DNA of 64,000 nucleotides from Ricinus communis. Taxonomy: Eukaryota > Streptophyta > Magnoliopsida > Malpighiales > Euphorbiaceae. The stretch spans positions 19,165,582 to 19,229,581 of the forward strand of contig NC_063262.1 of assembly GCF_019578655.1 (NCBI RefSeq). The letters run 5' to 3'. The translations under genes were made by a program, and so were the position numbers. Positions 11,801 through 22,507 of this stretch are shown here, piece by piece; within the stretch, counting starts at the first letter, position 1; each line of letters opens with the position of its first letter. The notes beneath the pieces were generated by a model that saw only the letters and a program-made list of their open reading frames with translations, ran no database searches and was not told the DNA's origin.

Positions 11801-12657
11801 CATTTTAGGGTTAGGTCTGTACTCGTTGACAGAATCAGGACCCACAGTTATGAAAAATCTTGAAAGAAGTGCAACAGGGTCGAGTTAATGATTTTATTAT
11901 AGATGATGATGGTACTCTTAGGATGGGCACTAGGCTGTGTGTTCTTGATGTGGATAATCTCAAAAAGAAGATTTTAGAAGAGGCTCATTATACAGCTTAT
12001 AGCGTGCATCCGGGCTCCACCATGATATATCATGATTTGAAAGGAAATTATTGGTAGAATGGAATAAAGAAGGATGTGGCAGAGTTTGTCTCCAAGTGTC
12101 TAACGTGTCAGCAGGTCAAATTAGAGCATTAGAAGCCTTCAGATATATTGCAACCGCTTCCCATACCAGAGTGAAAATGGAAAAGGATTACTCTGGATTT
12201 TGTATCGGGTTTACCTAAGACTTCAGCTGGTTATGATTCTATTTGGGTGATTGCGGACCGATTGACTAAGTTAGTGCATTTCCTTCCGGTGAAGACTACT
12301 TATTTTGTGGCTAAGTATGCACGACTATATCTGGAGAGAATTGTCAGTCTTCATGGTGTTCGTATTTTCATAGTGTCTGGCAGAGGACCGCAGTTCACTT
12401 CGAGGTTTTAGAAAAAGCTACAAGAAGAGCTTGGTACCATATTAGACTTCAATATAGCTTTTCACCCCTAGACGGATGGACAGTCGGAGAGGATTATTCG
12501 GACTTTAGAGGATATGCTTCGAATGTGCGTAATAGATTTTGGTGGTTAGTGGGATTGGTATCTACCGTTGATTGAATTCGTGTATAATAACAGCTACCAT
12601 GTGAGCATTAAGATGGCACCTTATGAGGCATTGTTGGCCGGAAGTGCAAATCTCCTA
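11801..12657 (+). pseudogene. integrase, with several stops and a lost catalytic Asp
   Basis: The zinc-binding HHCC part spans about 11985-12115 (HYTAYSVHPGSTMIYHDLK then CLTCQQVK). The catalytic core has the first Asp in ITLDFVSGLP, but the second Asp is a Gly: VSGRGPQFTS with GGC at 12379-12381, where the family has SDRGPQFTS. The Glu is kept in QSERIIRTLED. In one continuous frame from 12058 to 12657 there are stops at 12130, 12172, 12409, 12469 and about 12547, plus one at 12055. Integrase inserts the DNA copy; this one is dead twice over. Confidence 0.9.
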
Positions 12658-13228
12658 TGTGTTGGGAAGAAGTTGGCGAAGGAAAGTTAGCAGGATCGGA
12701 GTTGGTTCAGATCATTTCAGAAAAGATTTCTATTATCCACAAGCGCCTGGAGACAGATTTCAGTAGGCAGAAAAGTTATGCGGATCTGAAGCGAAAGCAC
12801 ATGGAGTTTAGTGTTGAGGAATATGTGTTCTTGAAGGTGTCTCCTATGCATGATGTGACGCAGTTTGGCAAGAAGGGCAAATTGGCCCCTCGATATGTGG
12901 GACCCTTTGAGATGATTATTGACAGAATTGGAAAGGTGGCATACAAGCTGGACTTGCCGCTAAATTTCTCGCACGTGCATCCGGTATTTCACATATCAAT
13001 GCTAAGGAAGTACATTTCGGACCCTTCCCATTTGTTGCAGTTTCAATATATGGAAGTGAAGATCTGACTTACGAGGAGCAGTCAGTCAAGATTGTGGATA
13101 CTCAAGTTCGCCAACTACGCTATAAGGTTATTCTGATGGTTAAGGTGTTGTGGTAGAACCATTCATTAGAGAAGTGTACTTGGGAGACCAAGCAGGAAAT
13201 GAGAAGTCTTTACCCTTATTTATTTTAA
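12657..13228 (+). pseudogene. integrase C-terminal part and chromodomain-like tail
   Basis: YADLKRKHMEF, KLAPRYVGPFEMI, YKLDLP and HVHPVFHISMLRKY form the GPY/F module of chromovirus integrases. After a stop at about 13065 the frame resumes with TYEEQSVKIVDTQVRQLR, VKVLW, TAG at 13154, NHS and WETKQEMRSLYPYLF, ending TAA at 13226-13228. This tail is the chromodomain-like end typical of the Tekay/Del group, thought to guide integration to heterochromatin. Confidence 0.85.
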
Positions 13229-13278
13229 TCCTAAGGTAAGCCGTGTTTCTTTTAAAATTCGAGGTCGAATTCTTTTTC

Positions 13279-13292
13279 TAAGGGAGGTAGAA
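13279..13292 (+). promoter_or_regulatory. polypurine tract
   Basis: The purine-rich AAGGGAGGTAGAA lies directly before the 3' LTR start. It primes second-strand DNA synthesis. Confidence 0.85.
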
Positions 13293-16200
13293 TGTAATAC
13301 CAAAAAAATAATAATAATAATAATAACTCCTTTTTTCTTTCCTCCCCCCCCCCCCCCCGCTTCCTTTCTTTCCTTCCCTCCCTTTCTCCCCTTATGCCAA
13401 CTGCCCCTTCTCCCTTGCCCACCTGCGTGCCGCCCGACACCACTCCCTCCTCTCGCCACGCCACCCTTCCCCCTTCCTTTTTCTTCTGCTGCTCACCAGC
13501 TGAAGCCTACCCTCCCCGCTGAAACAAGCTCCTGGCGCCTTTCCTTGTCGCTGCCAACGCCAAATTCGGGTTCCTCACCCCTGAAAACCCTAGAATAAGT
13601 CTCCCCCACCGTGAAATCCTCGTCAGTAACTGTGTTCATCCTCACCGGAGCTGAAAACTTTCTGGTCCCGATCTGGTGCCTTCCGACGGACGTCCGGCCG
13701 AAACTCTCATTTTTTCGGACTCCCCACAACTAGAGCTTCGCGTAGGCGCTTCCGGATTCGAATTTTGACACCATTGGCAGGACCAATTTTTGGACCTTCG
13801 TGTTTTTTGGACGCACGAAATATAGAAATTTTGGCCGATATAATTTTATTCAGACCCTAAAAATTATGTTATAATTTTAGAAAAATATTATTGCTATTAA
13901 TTATCAATTATAGATAATTTAAAATTTATTAGATTTAATTAATTATGATTGTGGTGTGTTGCAGAGTCGGAAAAAATAATACATTTTTGGTGGTCCGACT
14001 CCTGTTAATTAATCATAGAATATTTGAAGTGTTTCTAGCAGGTTTCAGACCCGTTGTACGTGGATAGATGTCTGTAATTTAGGGGAGGTTCTATCAAATT
14101 TTCGACAGAATTCTCAAGTCTAAAATAATTTTAGATAGTTTTAAGAATGTCTATTAACTAAGCGTTTTTGTGAATAGATAATTCGTTCATTCCGCTAGCT
14201 CCACTCGAGGCGTAGGAGCGGACTGCGAAGCATGATTAAACTGTGAGTTAAAGTCATATAATCATTACAGTGACATGTCTAGATTTAATGTGATATTTAA
14301 TGATTAGTGTTTATGTATGATTATCATTATCATTATTATAAATAAACGTCATTTAATTAATAATCATCATGAATAATACTAATATTATTATTAGTTAATT
14401 TATCTCGTTATTTACGATAACTAATGTTATTTTAATACTATTATTATTATCTCTACAGATATCTTGCATGTTTGCTTTACCTGATATTACTAAACTTTAT
14501 TTTTCGGTATGATATTGAAAAATTATGTCAGTCTATGAATATTCTATTATGGTTACTATATATATGTTATGATTGTGACAATGGAATGAGACTATAGTAG
14601 AACATGACACCTGATGGGTTACATCAAGACCGCGCGTGCATCGATAATAATCAGAGACAAGTAACAAAGGTTATTTGTGGATTTTTCCCTAGTCGAGTAT
14701 AACTCTCTAGGCTCTGAAAGCTTGACTGCCGGAGAAAAGTCCCTAGTCGAGCAATGCTCTCTGGAAGCCGGCTTAGTTTGGAATCAAGTGTTGAGGCTGA
14801 AGGTAAAGACCCTGATCGAGCTTCGCTCTCTAGGCACCAGACCTATTGGAATAAGAGAGTCGAAGGGCTACTAGTATTTGGAGTTAGGGTTCTACTGAGC
14901 CACTCGTCCCATGAGTATTAAATTTTTTTTTTCTAAATTATGCTATGACTCGTATTTTGATACATAATGGCATATGATATACTGAGTTAATGAATATTAT
15001 TTTATTGAGGAGACTACAATAGTTACAGGGTTATGTGATTTTAACTTACTCTCGATAGTCTCAATTTTATTTTTCAGGTGACAGTTAGAGTGTCACGACC
15101 CCACCCGTGGGCCCGTGACCGGCACTAGGGAATGGGTAGGCTTAAGGCCACCGAAACCCGTAGTAAGCCTGACACTCACTGATTTAAACAAATCTCATCT
15201 CAAATTAATATTATTAAAACCACAAATTATCTTAATAGCTACATTCTACATAAATACTTCAGTCTGCCAGAAAAACTAGGCGAGACCCGAAGCTCAGAAA
15301 ATTTACAACTGATACATTTACTATTACTACTGCGGAGAATCTAAGATTTACCAATTTACATACCAAATCAAATACATCACCCGATGATGAAGGAGTTCTT
15401 GAATAAGAGTCATGGAGAACTAATAAATATGAAAAACAAAAATGAGGCATCGATCTAGAGTGAGTTAAAATCAAATAATCTAGAGACTATTGCTTCTTCT
15501 CAGAAAACATAGATTATTCAAATCAGTATATCAAACCATACTATAATTATACCCTACTATTTCCTTCACATAAAAATATCAATCATTCGAATCAAAATAT
15601 CAACCATGCACGTAAATACAATCCATATTATAATCATACCATAATAAATAAATAAATGAATAATAAAAATATATTTTTACTTTTACGGGACGAGTGGCTC
15701 GGTAGAACCCTAAACCCCAAAATCTAACAGCCATTTTGGCTCTCTTAATCCAATAAGACTGGCGCCCAGAGAGCAAGCTCGATCAGGGTCCTTACCTCCA
15801 GCCTGAACACTTGAATTCCAAATAAGCAGGCGCCCAGATAGCATCGCTCGATCGGGGACCTTAACTCCCGTAATCAATCGAACTCGGCCCCCGGAGAGCA
15901 AGCTCGATCAGGGCAAACAAATCTATAATAACCTTATATCCATGATCATTACCGGTGCGCACGCGGTCCTGATGTAACCCATCAGGCGGCATGTTCTACA
16001 AGCCACGTTTCCCAAGACACAATCATCCATTTAATAAATATCATTGTATAATGAAGTCATTCAACCATATCAAATTAATGATTAACAATTAAGAGTAAAA
16101 CATCGGTATTTCGGTGGAAAATTGATGATATTTGGAATTATTATAACATTACTATAATAATACTCATATTATCTTCAATAATTAATAATCCAGTAAAATT

Positions 16201-18288
16201 AATTACGTTGAGATATTAGTAACCATGTTAAACATAAACTTCCAAAATAGCATATTAAAATCAGACTTAGCAATAGTGCAATGATTAAATGACTTTAACT
16301 CACAGAATTGGCGACTTCCTAGCTCTGCTCCGGTGCCTCGGTAGGAGCGAGCCGAACAGACAGATCATCTAATCACGGAAAACAATTTATCAAAACGCTG
16401 AAACAATCGATCATTAATCCTAGGTCTAGACTCCTGACCGGAGAATTCTACCGAAAATCCGGCAGAACCTCCCCAACAACACGAACATTACCCCCCATAA
16501 AAACGGGTCCAGGACCTGCCAGAAAAACACTCCAAATGCTTAACGATTCAAACAATAGGAGTCGGGTCCCCAAACTTCACTATTTCCGACCTCGCCACAC
16601 AAAGACACAAAATACAAGGCAGGCTAACTGACAGATAATTATTTTTGACTCACAAAAATCATCAAATACTCAATATAAACCATTAGACACAATTAAACCA
16701 AGAATTTCTAAAATTAATGGGCCAAAGAAAATTACCGAGACGCTCGGTCGCTCGGTCGACTCGCCTCCAGCCGCCGGAGTCCGATCGACGATCCGAACAC
16801 ACCATCGGACTCACAACGACGCGCTGATGACGATCCCCGCTTTCGATTTTCTGATCTGACACCCGATCATCCGGAGAGATTTGCGGACGATCTCGACCGT
16901 CGATTCGCAAACGAAGCCCGATCTCCACGAAATCGGTGCCAATGCAAAGCTTGAGATGAGGAGAGTCGGGATACATCCTCCGATCATCCATCCTCACGGA
17001 GCTCTCTCCTCCATGGCTGCCTCCACTCGTCGGAACTCTCTCCTCCCGGCCACCAAACCGGCCGCCAAAGGAAGCTCTCCAAGGGGAGCCAATCGCCACC
17101 AAGATCGGTACGGAAGGCCGGAAGCCGGAATGAGCTTCGGCCGCTCTTTCTCTCCCTTGCGATTCTGCCGCCTCAGCCGCTTTTGCCACGGCCGCCACCT
17201 ACTCCTCCTTCTTCTCATGACGCCCGCTTTCTTTCTCTCTTCCTCTCTTCTTCCCCGATTTCTTTCCCTTCAATATCGACATTTGACCCCTGAACTTTTC
17301 CTTATTGCAATTTGGTCCCTCAACTTTCTTAATTACTTACAATTTCATCATACAGAATTCCAATTTGACCCCCAAACTTCTTTTTAGCCTTTCAATTAAG
17401 CCCCTAACTATTTAATTTGGGCCAAATCCGAATTATTGAAAATACACAATTACAAAAATACCCTGACCGACATATTTATTTACGAAAATACCAAACTCAC
17501 AAATTTCCATTAAAACCCCATAAAAATAACATTATACTTTCAATCCTTATTCCAAAATAAATTTCCAATTTAGTCCTAACACACAATTAAATTAAATAAT
17601 CAAATTCCAACTTAAAATTTAATACTACTGATCAATTATAATACCAATTTTCCCAAAATTCTTTTATTAAAACATCCTTTATAATTTCTTCCAAAATTTT
17701 CCAATATATAATTTTACTTATATAAATATGCATTTGGGAAAATTTGAATAGCCAAAATATAATCATTTCTCAAATAATTTACTTGAATAATTTCTTAAAA
17801 TTTCAAACTAATTGGGTATAGAAAATAACTCATTTATTTGATTAATATTAAATTTTTCATTAAATCATTTCAAATTAAACCCAATAATAATGAAGCTAAA
17901 ATTAACTCAAATAAAAAATCATTATTAAATATATAAAAATTCCGGGTGTTACATAGAGTTCTTCGTCGTTCTGCAATTTGACAACCCGACTTCTTTCTTC
18001 ATCTGGTTTATTGTAAATAATCTATACTTTCATATTTTTAGTTATTTTACATTATAGACCTTCTGCAGTAGTATTTTTTATTTGTTATAATTATTTTAGT
18101 CCATAATGAATGTGAGATATTATCAAAGACCAGTTAGATTTGTGTATGGCATGTTAGACATGATTAATATTATATTGTTGTAAGCATTTTATTGAATTAT
18201 CGATTAGTAAGGCTTACTATGGGATTTGGTCGCGTTAAGCCTACCATTCCCTAGTGTCGATAACGGGCCCATAGATCGGGTCATGATA
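13293..18288 (+). repeat. 3' LTR of the gypsy element, split by a solo LTR
   Basis: The pieces 13293-15090 and 17959-18288 together match the 5' LTR. The break falls in GACAGTTAGAG, which is continuous in the 5' LTR near 5031. The end reads GTCATGATA against GTCGTGACA in the 5' LTR. The right target duplication ATCAC follows at 18289-18293. Confidence 0.92.
15091..17953 (-). mobile_element. solo LTR (copy B), inverted, nested in the 3' LTR
   Basis: This 2863-bp stretch starts TGTCACGACC and ends GGTGTTACA on +, the reverse complement of the TGTAACACC...GTCGTGACA LTR type. TAGAG is duplicated at 15086-15090 and 17954-17958. On the minus strand it holds the most open version of the conserved LTR reading frame (16683-17198, see findings). 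There is no internal region, so it is a solo LTR. Confidence 0.93.
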
Positions 18289-18293
18289 ATCAC

Positions 18294-18757
18294 AACTTCT
18301 AAAAATGCAAAAATCGCCTTCTTAGATTTGCAATATATCGATTAAAGAAGATTTTTTTAGAAATCTATAATTGATTGGGAAAACTACTATCGATTTTGAA
18401 GGAGAGATAAGAACAAATATTAATTCTTTTTGGGAGATTAGGCTTTTTTTAATCTTAGGGATATTAATTTTATTTACACTTTCACTCATAAATGATGCGC
18501 TTTATTAATAATTTTTTTTATTAATTTTCTAAGTATTTGTGAAAATTATGTGTCACTTATATGACAAGTCATTCTATCATATTGCCAGGTCATATGTAGC
18601 TCCACCATCCACATCATCATGATATGACATTCAGTTCCACTAGTGTATCAGATTGCAAAATTTGAAAAGTTGGTGATTGAGATTGCTAAAATCGAAAGCT
18701 CATATTAAATATGCAAATCATGATAAAGGTCGTTATTCGATATACAATTAACCCTAA
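18294..18757. repeat. probable MULE end, separated from 2911-3163 by the gypsy insertion
   Basis: The sequence carries a run like GATTGCAAAATTTGAAAAGTTGGTGATTGAG (18650-18683), and an AAAGGTCGTTATTCGATATACAATTAACCC motif (18725-18753) resembling 2367-2395. These match the general look of plant MULE termini. Before the gypsy element jumped in, this was contiguous with 2911-3163 and so lay upstream of the PB1-like domain. The call is an inference from context. Confidence 0.35.
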
Positions 18758-19460
18758 TTTTAATGCGGGATTGGTATGAGCATATTTTGGAATATAACTG
18801 AGCTTTTGATAAAAATATCCATGCGTTACACGATCGTTTTCAAGTGCTCCTATTTGGCCAGAGAAAGTTAAGTTTGTAAGTCAATAAGTATTTCCTCTTT
18901 TATTATATTAGTATAGATTAATACATTCATGGGTTCATTACTATTGTGATATTTCATTATTAAGATGATTGCTTCTATTTATTATAAAAATTTAAAATTT
19001 TTTATTATATTTTATTTCAATTTTTGTTTAATTATAATAATATCACTATTAAAGTATTAAGATATAAAGTAAATATTTAAAAAAATTACTAAAATTGAAA
19101 TATTTAACTACTTTCATATTTCTTTCTTTATTATGGAAATTTTATTTCATTATGTTTTATTAGATAAATATTAAAATAATATAATAAAATATTTTAATAA
19201 AATAAATAAAAATAATTATTTAACTAAAATAAATTATATTTATGAATAAAATAATTATATAAAGCTTATTATTATAGTGAGTCACAAATTCAAAGCAAAG
19301 AAAAATTAAAATATTTTATAATTTTATATAAATTTATTTGATGTCTAATTATTGGTTAAGTTTGTAAAGTACATAATAATATATGATATTTTACTACAAA
19401 ATAAAAAAAATTCATAAAATAGTTAAATATGTTTAGTAAATATTATATATATATGCGAGT

Positions 19461-21665
19461 AAGGTTTTCAACTTACTTTTTCTCTTTTATTGATAAATTT
19501 TTAAAGAATTTCTTATATTTTGGTGAATTAATATAGTATTGAGAATATTTAAATAAAAAAATTAAATAACTCTTCATTAACTATCATTTAATAACCATCA
19601 TATTAATGGTCTATTTTAAATTATTTTTTTATTAAAAATTTCAATAATGATGAAAAAGATATTTAGATTGTTGACTATACAACTCTTTATTTGAATTCTA
19701 AAGAGATAAATAATTTTTTTTATTTACATTTTTATTAATATTTAGAAAAGTCTCTTTTTTTGTCTTACTATGTCTTCAACTTAATTTTTCTATAAATGTT
19801 TTTGTACTTTGATGAATTTAGTCTATTACTATAAATATTTAAATAAATTAATTAAATAACTTTTCATTAATCATCAATTAATAACTATTATTTTTTTGAT
19901 CCATTTACATTTATTTTATTACTAGATATTCCAATATAATGAAAAGAATACTTACATTTTTAACTATATATAACTTCTTACTTGAAGTATTTTCTCTTCT
20001 ATAACGTTAATTTTTTTTCTTTATATTCTTCTCATTACTTATAAAGACTTTTATAATATAGACACATATTCATATTTATTTTAAAATTTTATTTCTATTC
20101 AAGTTGAAATGATATGTTTATTGTATTTATTTATCAAGTCCAATCAAACAGTGAGATTATTATTATTATTATTTATTATTATTGTTATTATTATTATTAA
20201 TGAAATTAAATTATTTTACATACAATTATTTATGCTAATACGATATGTATCTAAATTTTAAACTACTTATCAATTTGAAGTATTTAAATACTATTAATTA
20301 ATTAAAGTTATTTTAGTTAATAGATATTTATTAATTATATTTAAATTAACAAAATTAATAATTAGCAAAAAGAATTTAAATATCTCAATATGTAGTATGT
20401 AATTTTTATTTGATGTCTTAAAATTATACTATATAATTTATGATTTTTAATTGGTTTTTCTCTCTTCTTAACATTTTTCTATGAATTTTCTTGTATTTTG
20501 GTGAATTAATCTATTACTAAAATATATGAAAGCAATGTTTTCAACTTGCTTTTCTCTCTCTTCTTAACAATTTCTCTATAATTTTTCTTATATTTTGATG
20601 AATTAATCTATTATTAAGAATATCTAAATTAAAAAATTACATAGCTCTTCGTTAATTATCATTTAATAAGCATAATCTTATTAGTCTATTTTAATCTATT
20701 TTATTATTAAATATTTCAAAACTTGTGAAAAACATTTATATTATTGATTATACAACTCTTCATTTGGAATATTTTCTTTTCTAAAAAGATGAATATTTTC
20801 TTATATATATTTTTATTAATACTCATACAAGCCTTTTTTTTCTTATGTTTTCAACTTAATTTTTCTATGAATTTTTTTTTTTATATTTTGATGAATTTAG
20901 TATATTACTATAAATATTTAAATCATTAATCATCAATTGATAACTATCATTTTCTAATTTATTTAAATTTATTTTATTACTAAATACTCCAATAATAATG
21001 GAAAAATACTTAGATTGTTAATTATATATAACTTTTTATTTAAAATTTTTATTTTTCACAAGATAAATAGATTTTTTTCTTTATATTCTTCTTAATTCTT
21101 ATAAGAATTATATATATATAAACACATACTTACATTCATTCTAGTTTTTACTTCTATTCAAGTTGAAATATTATATTTATTAAATATTTTATCAAGTCAA
21201 ATCAAATAATATTATTATTTATTATTATTATTAATTAAATTAAATTACTTTATATACGATTATTTATGCGAACACTTACACGATATGCATATGAATTTTA
21301 AACTACTTATCATTTAAAATATTCAAATAATATTAACTAATTTATTTATTTAATAAGTTTTTATTAATTATATTTAAATTAATAAAATTACTAATTAGTA
21401 AAAATAATTTAAATGTCTCTATATGTGGTGTATTATTTTTATTTGATATTTTGAATTTAAACTATATATTTTATCATTGAACGTGAAAAGTCATTTTATA
21501 TTATTAAGTCGCTTCCAATGTACATAAATTAATATATATATATATATATATATAAAGACTCATTATAAATTATATATTTTTATTTTAAAATTTAAAATTC
21601 AATTTAAAATTTTAAAATTTTTATTTTATTGAAATAAGCCGCTCAAAGAGCGGGCATTTATCTAG
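19461..21665 (+). mobile_element. Helitron-like element(s), two diverged tandem units
   Basis: The right end has the Helitron signature: a hairpin CCGCTC-AAA-GAGCGG at 21639-21653, then GCATTTAT and CTAG (21662-21665), followed by T. Units starting near 19461 and 20530 (each with GTTTTCAACTT after a TATAT-rich stretch) run parallel for about 1 kb, sharing blocks such as CTATTCAAGTTGAAAT and ATTTTAAACTACTTATCA. No helicase or Rep gene is present, so it would be non-autonomous. The left boundary is uncertain. Confidence 0.5.
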
Positions 21666-22177
21666 TTATATACTAGTTTATCCAATATTTTTATATTACT
21701 ATAATAATAACTTACATACGTGATGTGTGTGATGAGTGATATTAGTTTTATTATATGACTCTTTAAAATAAAGAGTTTAACATATATAAAGAGTGCATTG
21801 TTAGAACATCTTAAATGCACTATTTGTATATATCAAACTCTTTATATTAAAGAGTTATACCATAAAATGATACTCTAATGTAGATAATGAATTTGACTCT
21901 TTATATATATGAAGAGATAACTTTTTCTTTCTATTTTATATTTAATAAATACATCAAAATTTATACATTTAATTTAATTAATACTTGTAATTCTTATTTT
22001 TTTATTAATAAAAAATTATTAATATTTATGAAAGTTAAATAAAAATATAAAAAATCTATTAAATTTAGATAAAAATATTTTCTATAACTATATATTCTTA
22101 AGATACTCTATATTATAAAAATTATACTCTTTATTATAAAAATTTATAAAAATTATGCACTTTATTATTGCTGAGGC

Positions 22178-22210
<33 letters not shown>
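21666..22210. other. AT-rich spacer upstream of EFL1
   Basis: No gene is visible. Several GACTCTTTATATA / AAAGAGT motifs in both orientations (21757-21925) suggest a small MITE-like repeat. A TA microsatellite lies at 22177-22210. Confidence 0.5.
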
Positions 22211-22213
<3 letters not shown>

Positions 22214-22214
22214 T

Positions 22215-22507
22215 TAGCACCACACAAAAACGACATAGTTTAATAAAGATATATGAATTGCTAACAAACCCTATTACTTTCTCCCTTGTCACCGGCTGTT
22301 TCGCCGTCGCCACCACGGTTCGTTCTCCTTGAATAAGCTCGACAAGTTAACCGACCTGCCGACATACATGACCGCTTGTCATAGCTCCGACAGAGGCAGG
22401 TAAGCGGCCTTTTCGTTTTTTCGTCAAATATTCTCCTAAGCACTTTCAATAATTTGCTTCGTAGCTGCTGCTGCTGCTCCTGCTTGTATATTTATAGTAG
22501 AAACAAA
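22215..22507 (+). other. EFL1: EFL1 5' leader with a probable short intron
   Basis: GC content rises here relative to the flank. CAG|GTAAGC at 22397-22405 and TTGCTTCGTAG| at 22464 frame a possible 65-bp intron (22400-22464). If it is removed, the ATG at 22368 reads in frame into the main ATG at 22508 and adds 25 residues (MTACHSSDRG, then a run of four Cys). Whether the extension is used is unknown. The ATG at 22508 gives the usual family start. Confidence 0.5.

Larger units (their letters stand above)
3164..18288 (+). mobile_element. complete but defective Ty3/gypsy (Tekay/Del-like chromovirus) retrotransposon
   Basis: The element runs from a 5' LTR (3164-5374) through PBS, gag, protease, RT, RNase H, integrase, chromodomain-like tail and PPT to a 3' LTR (13293-18288). 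A perfect 5-bp duplication, ATCAC, flanks it. The domain order RT-RH-INT defines gypsy; the C-terminal tail with TYEEQ, VKVLW and a YPYLF end is typical of Tekay/Del chromoviruses. All reading frames carry stops, and two solo LTRs have inserted into it. Without them it would be about 9.3 kb. The 3' LTR ends in TA rather than the CA seen at the 5' LTR, a point change. It cannot make its own proteins now. Confidence 0.93.

Noticed and set aside
20157..20203. TTA-rich run as a CRISPR-like or ordered array
   Set aside because: It is an imperfect ATT microsatellite without spacers.
22454..22507. Longer EFL1 start with a CCCC-rich N terminus directly upstream
   Set aside because: The first codon there is TTG, not ATG; it is only the open extension of the frame.
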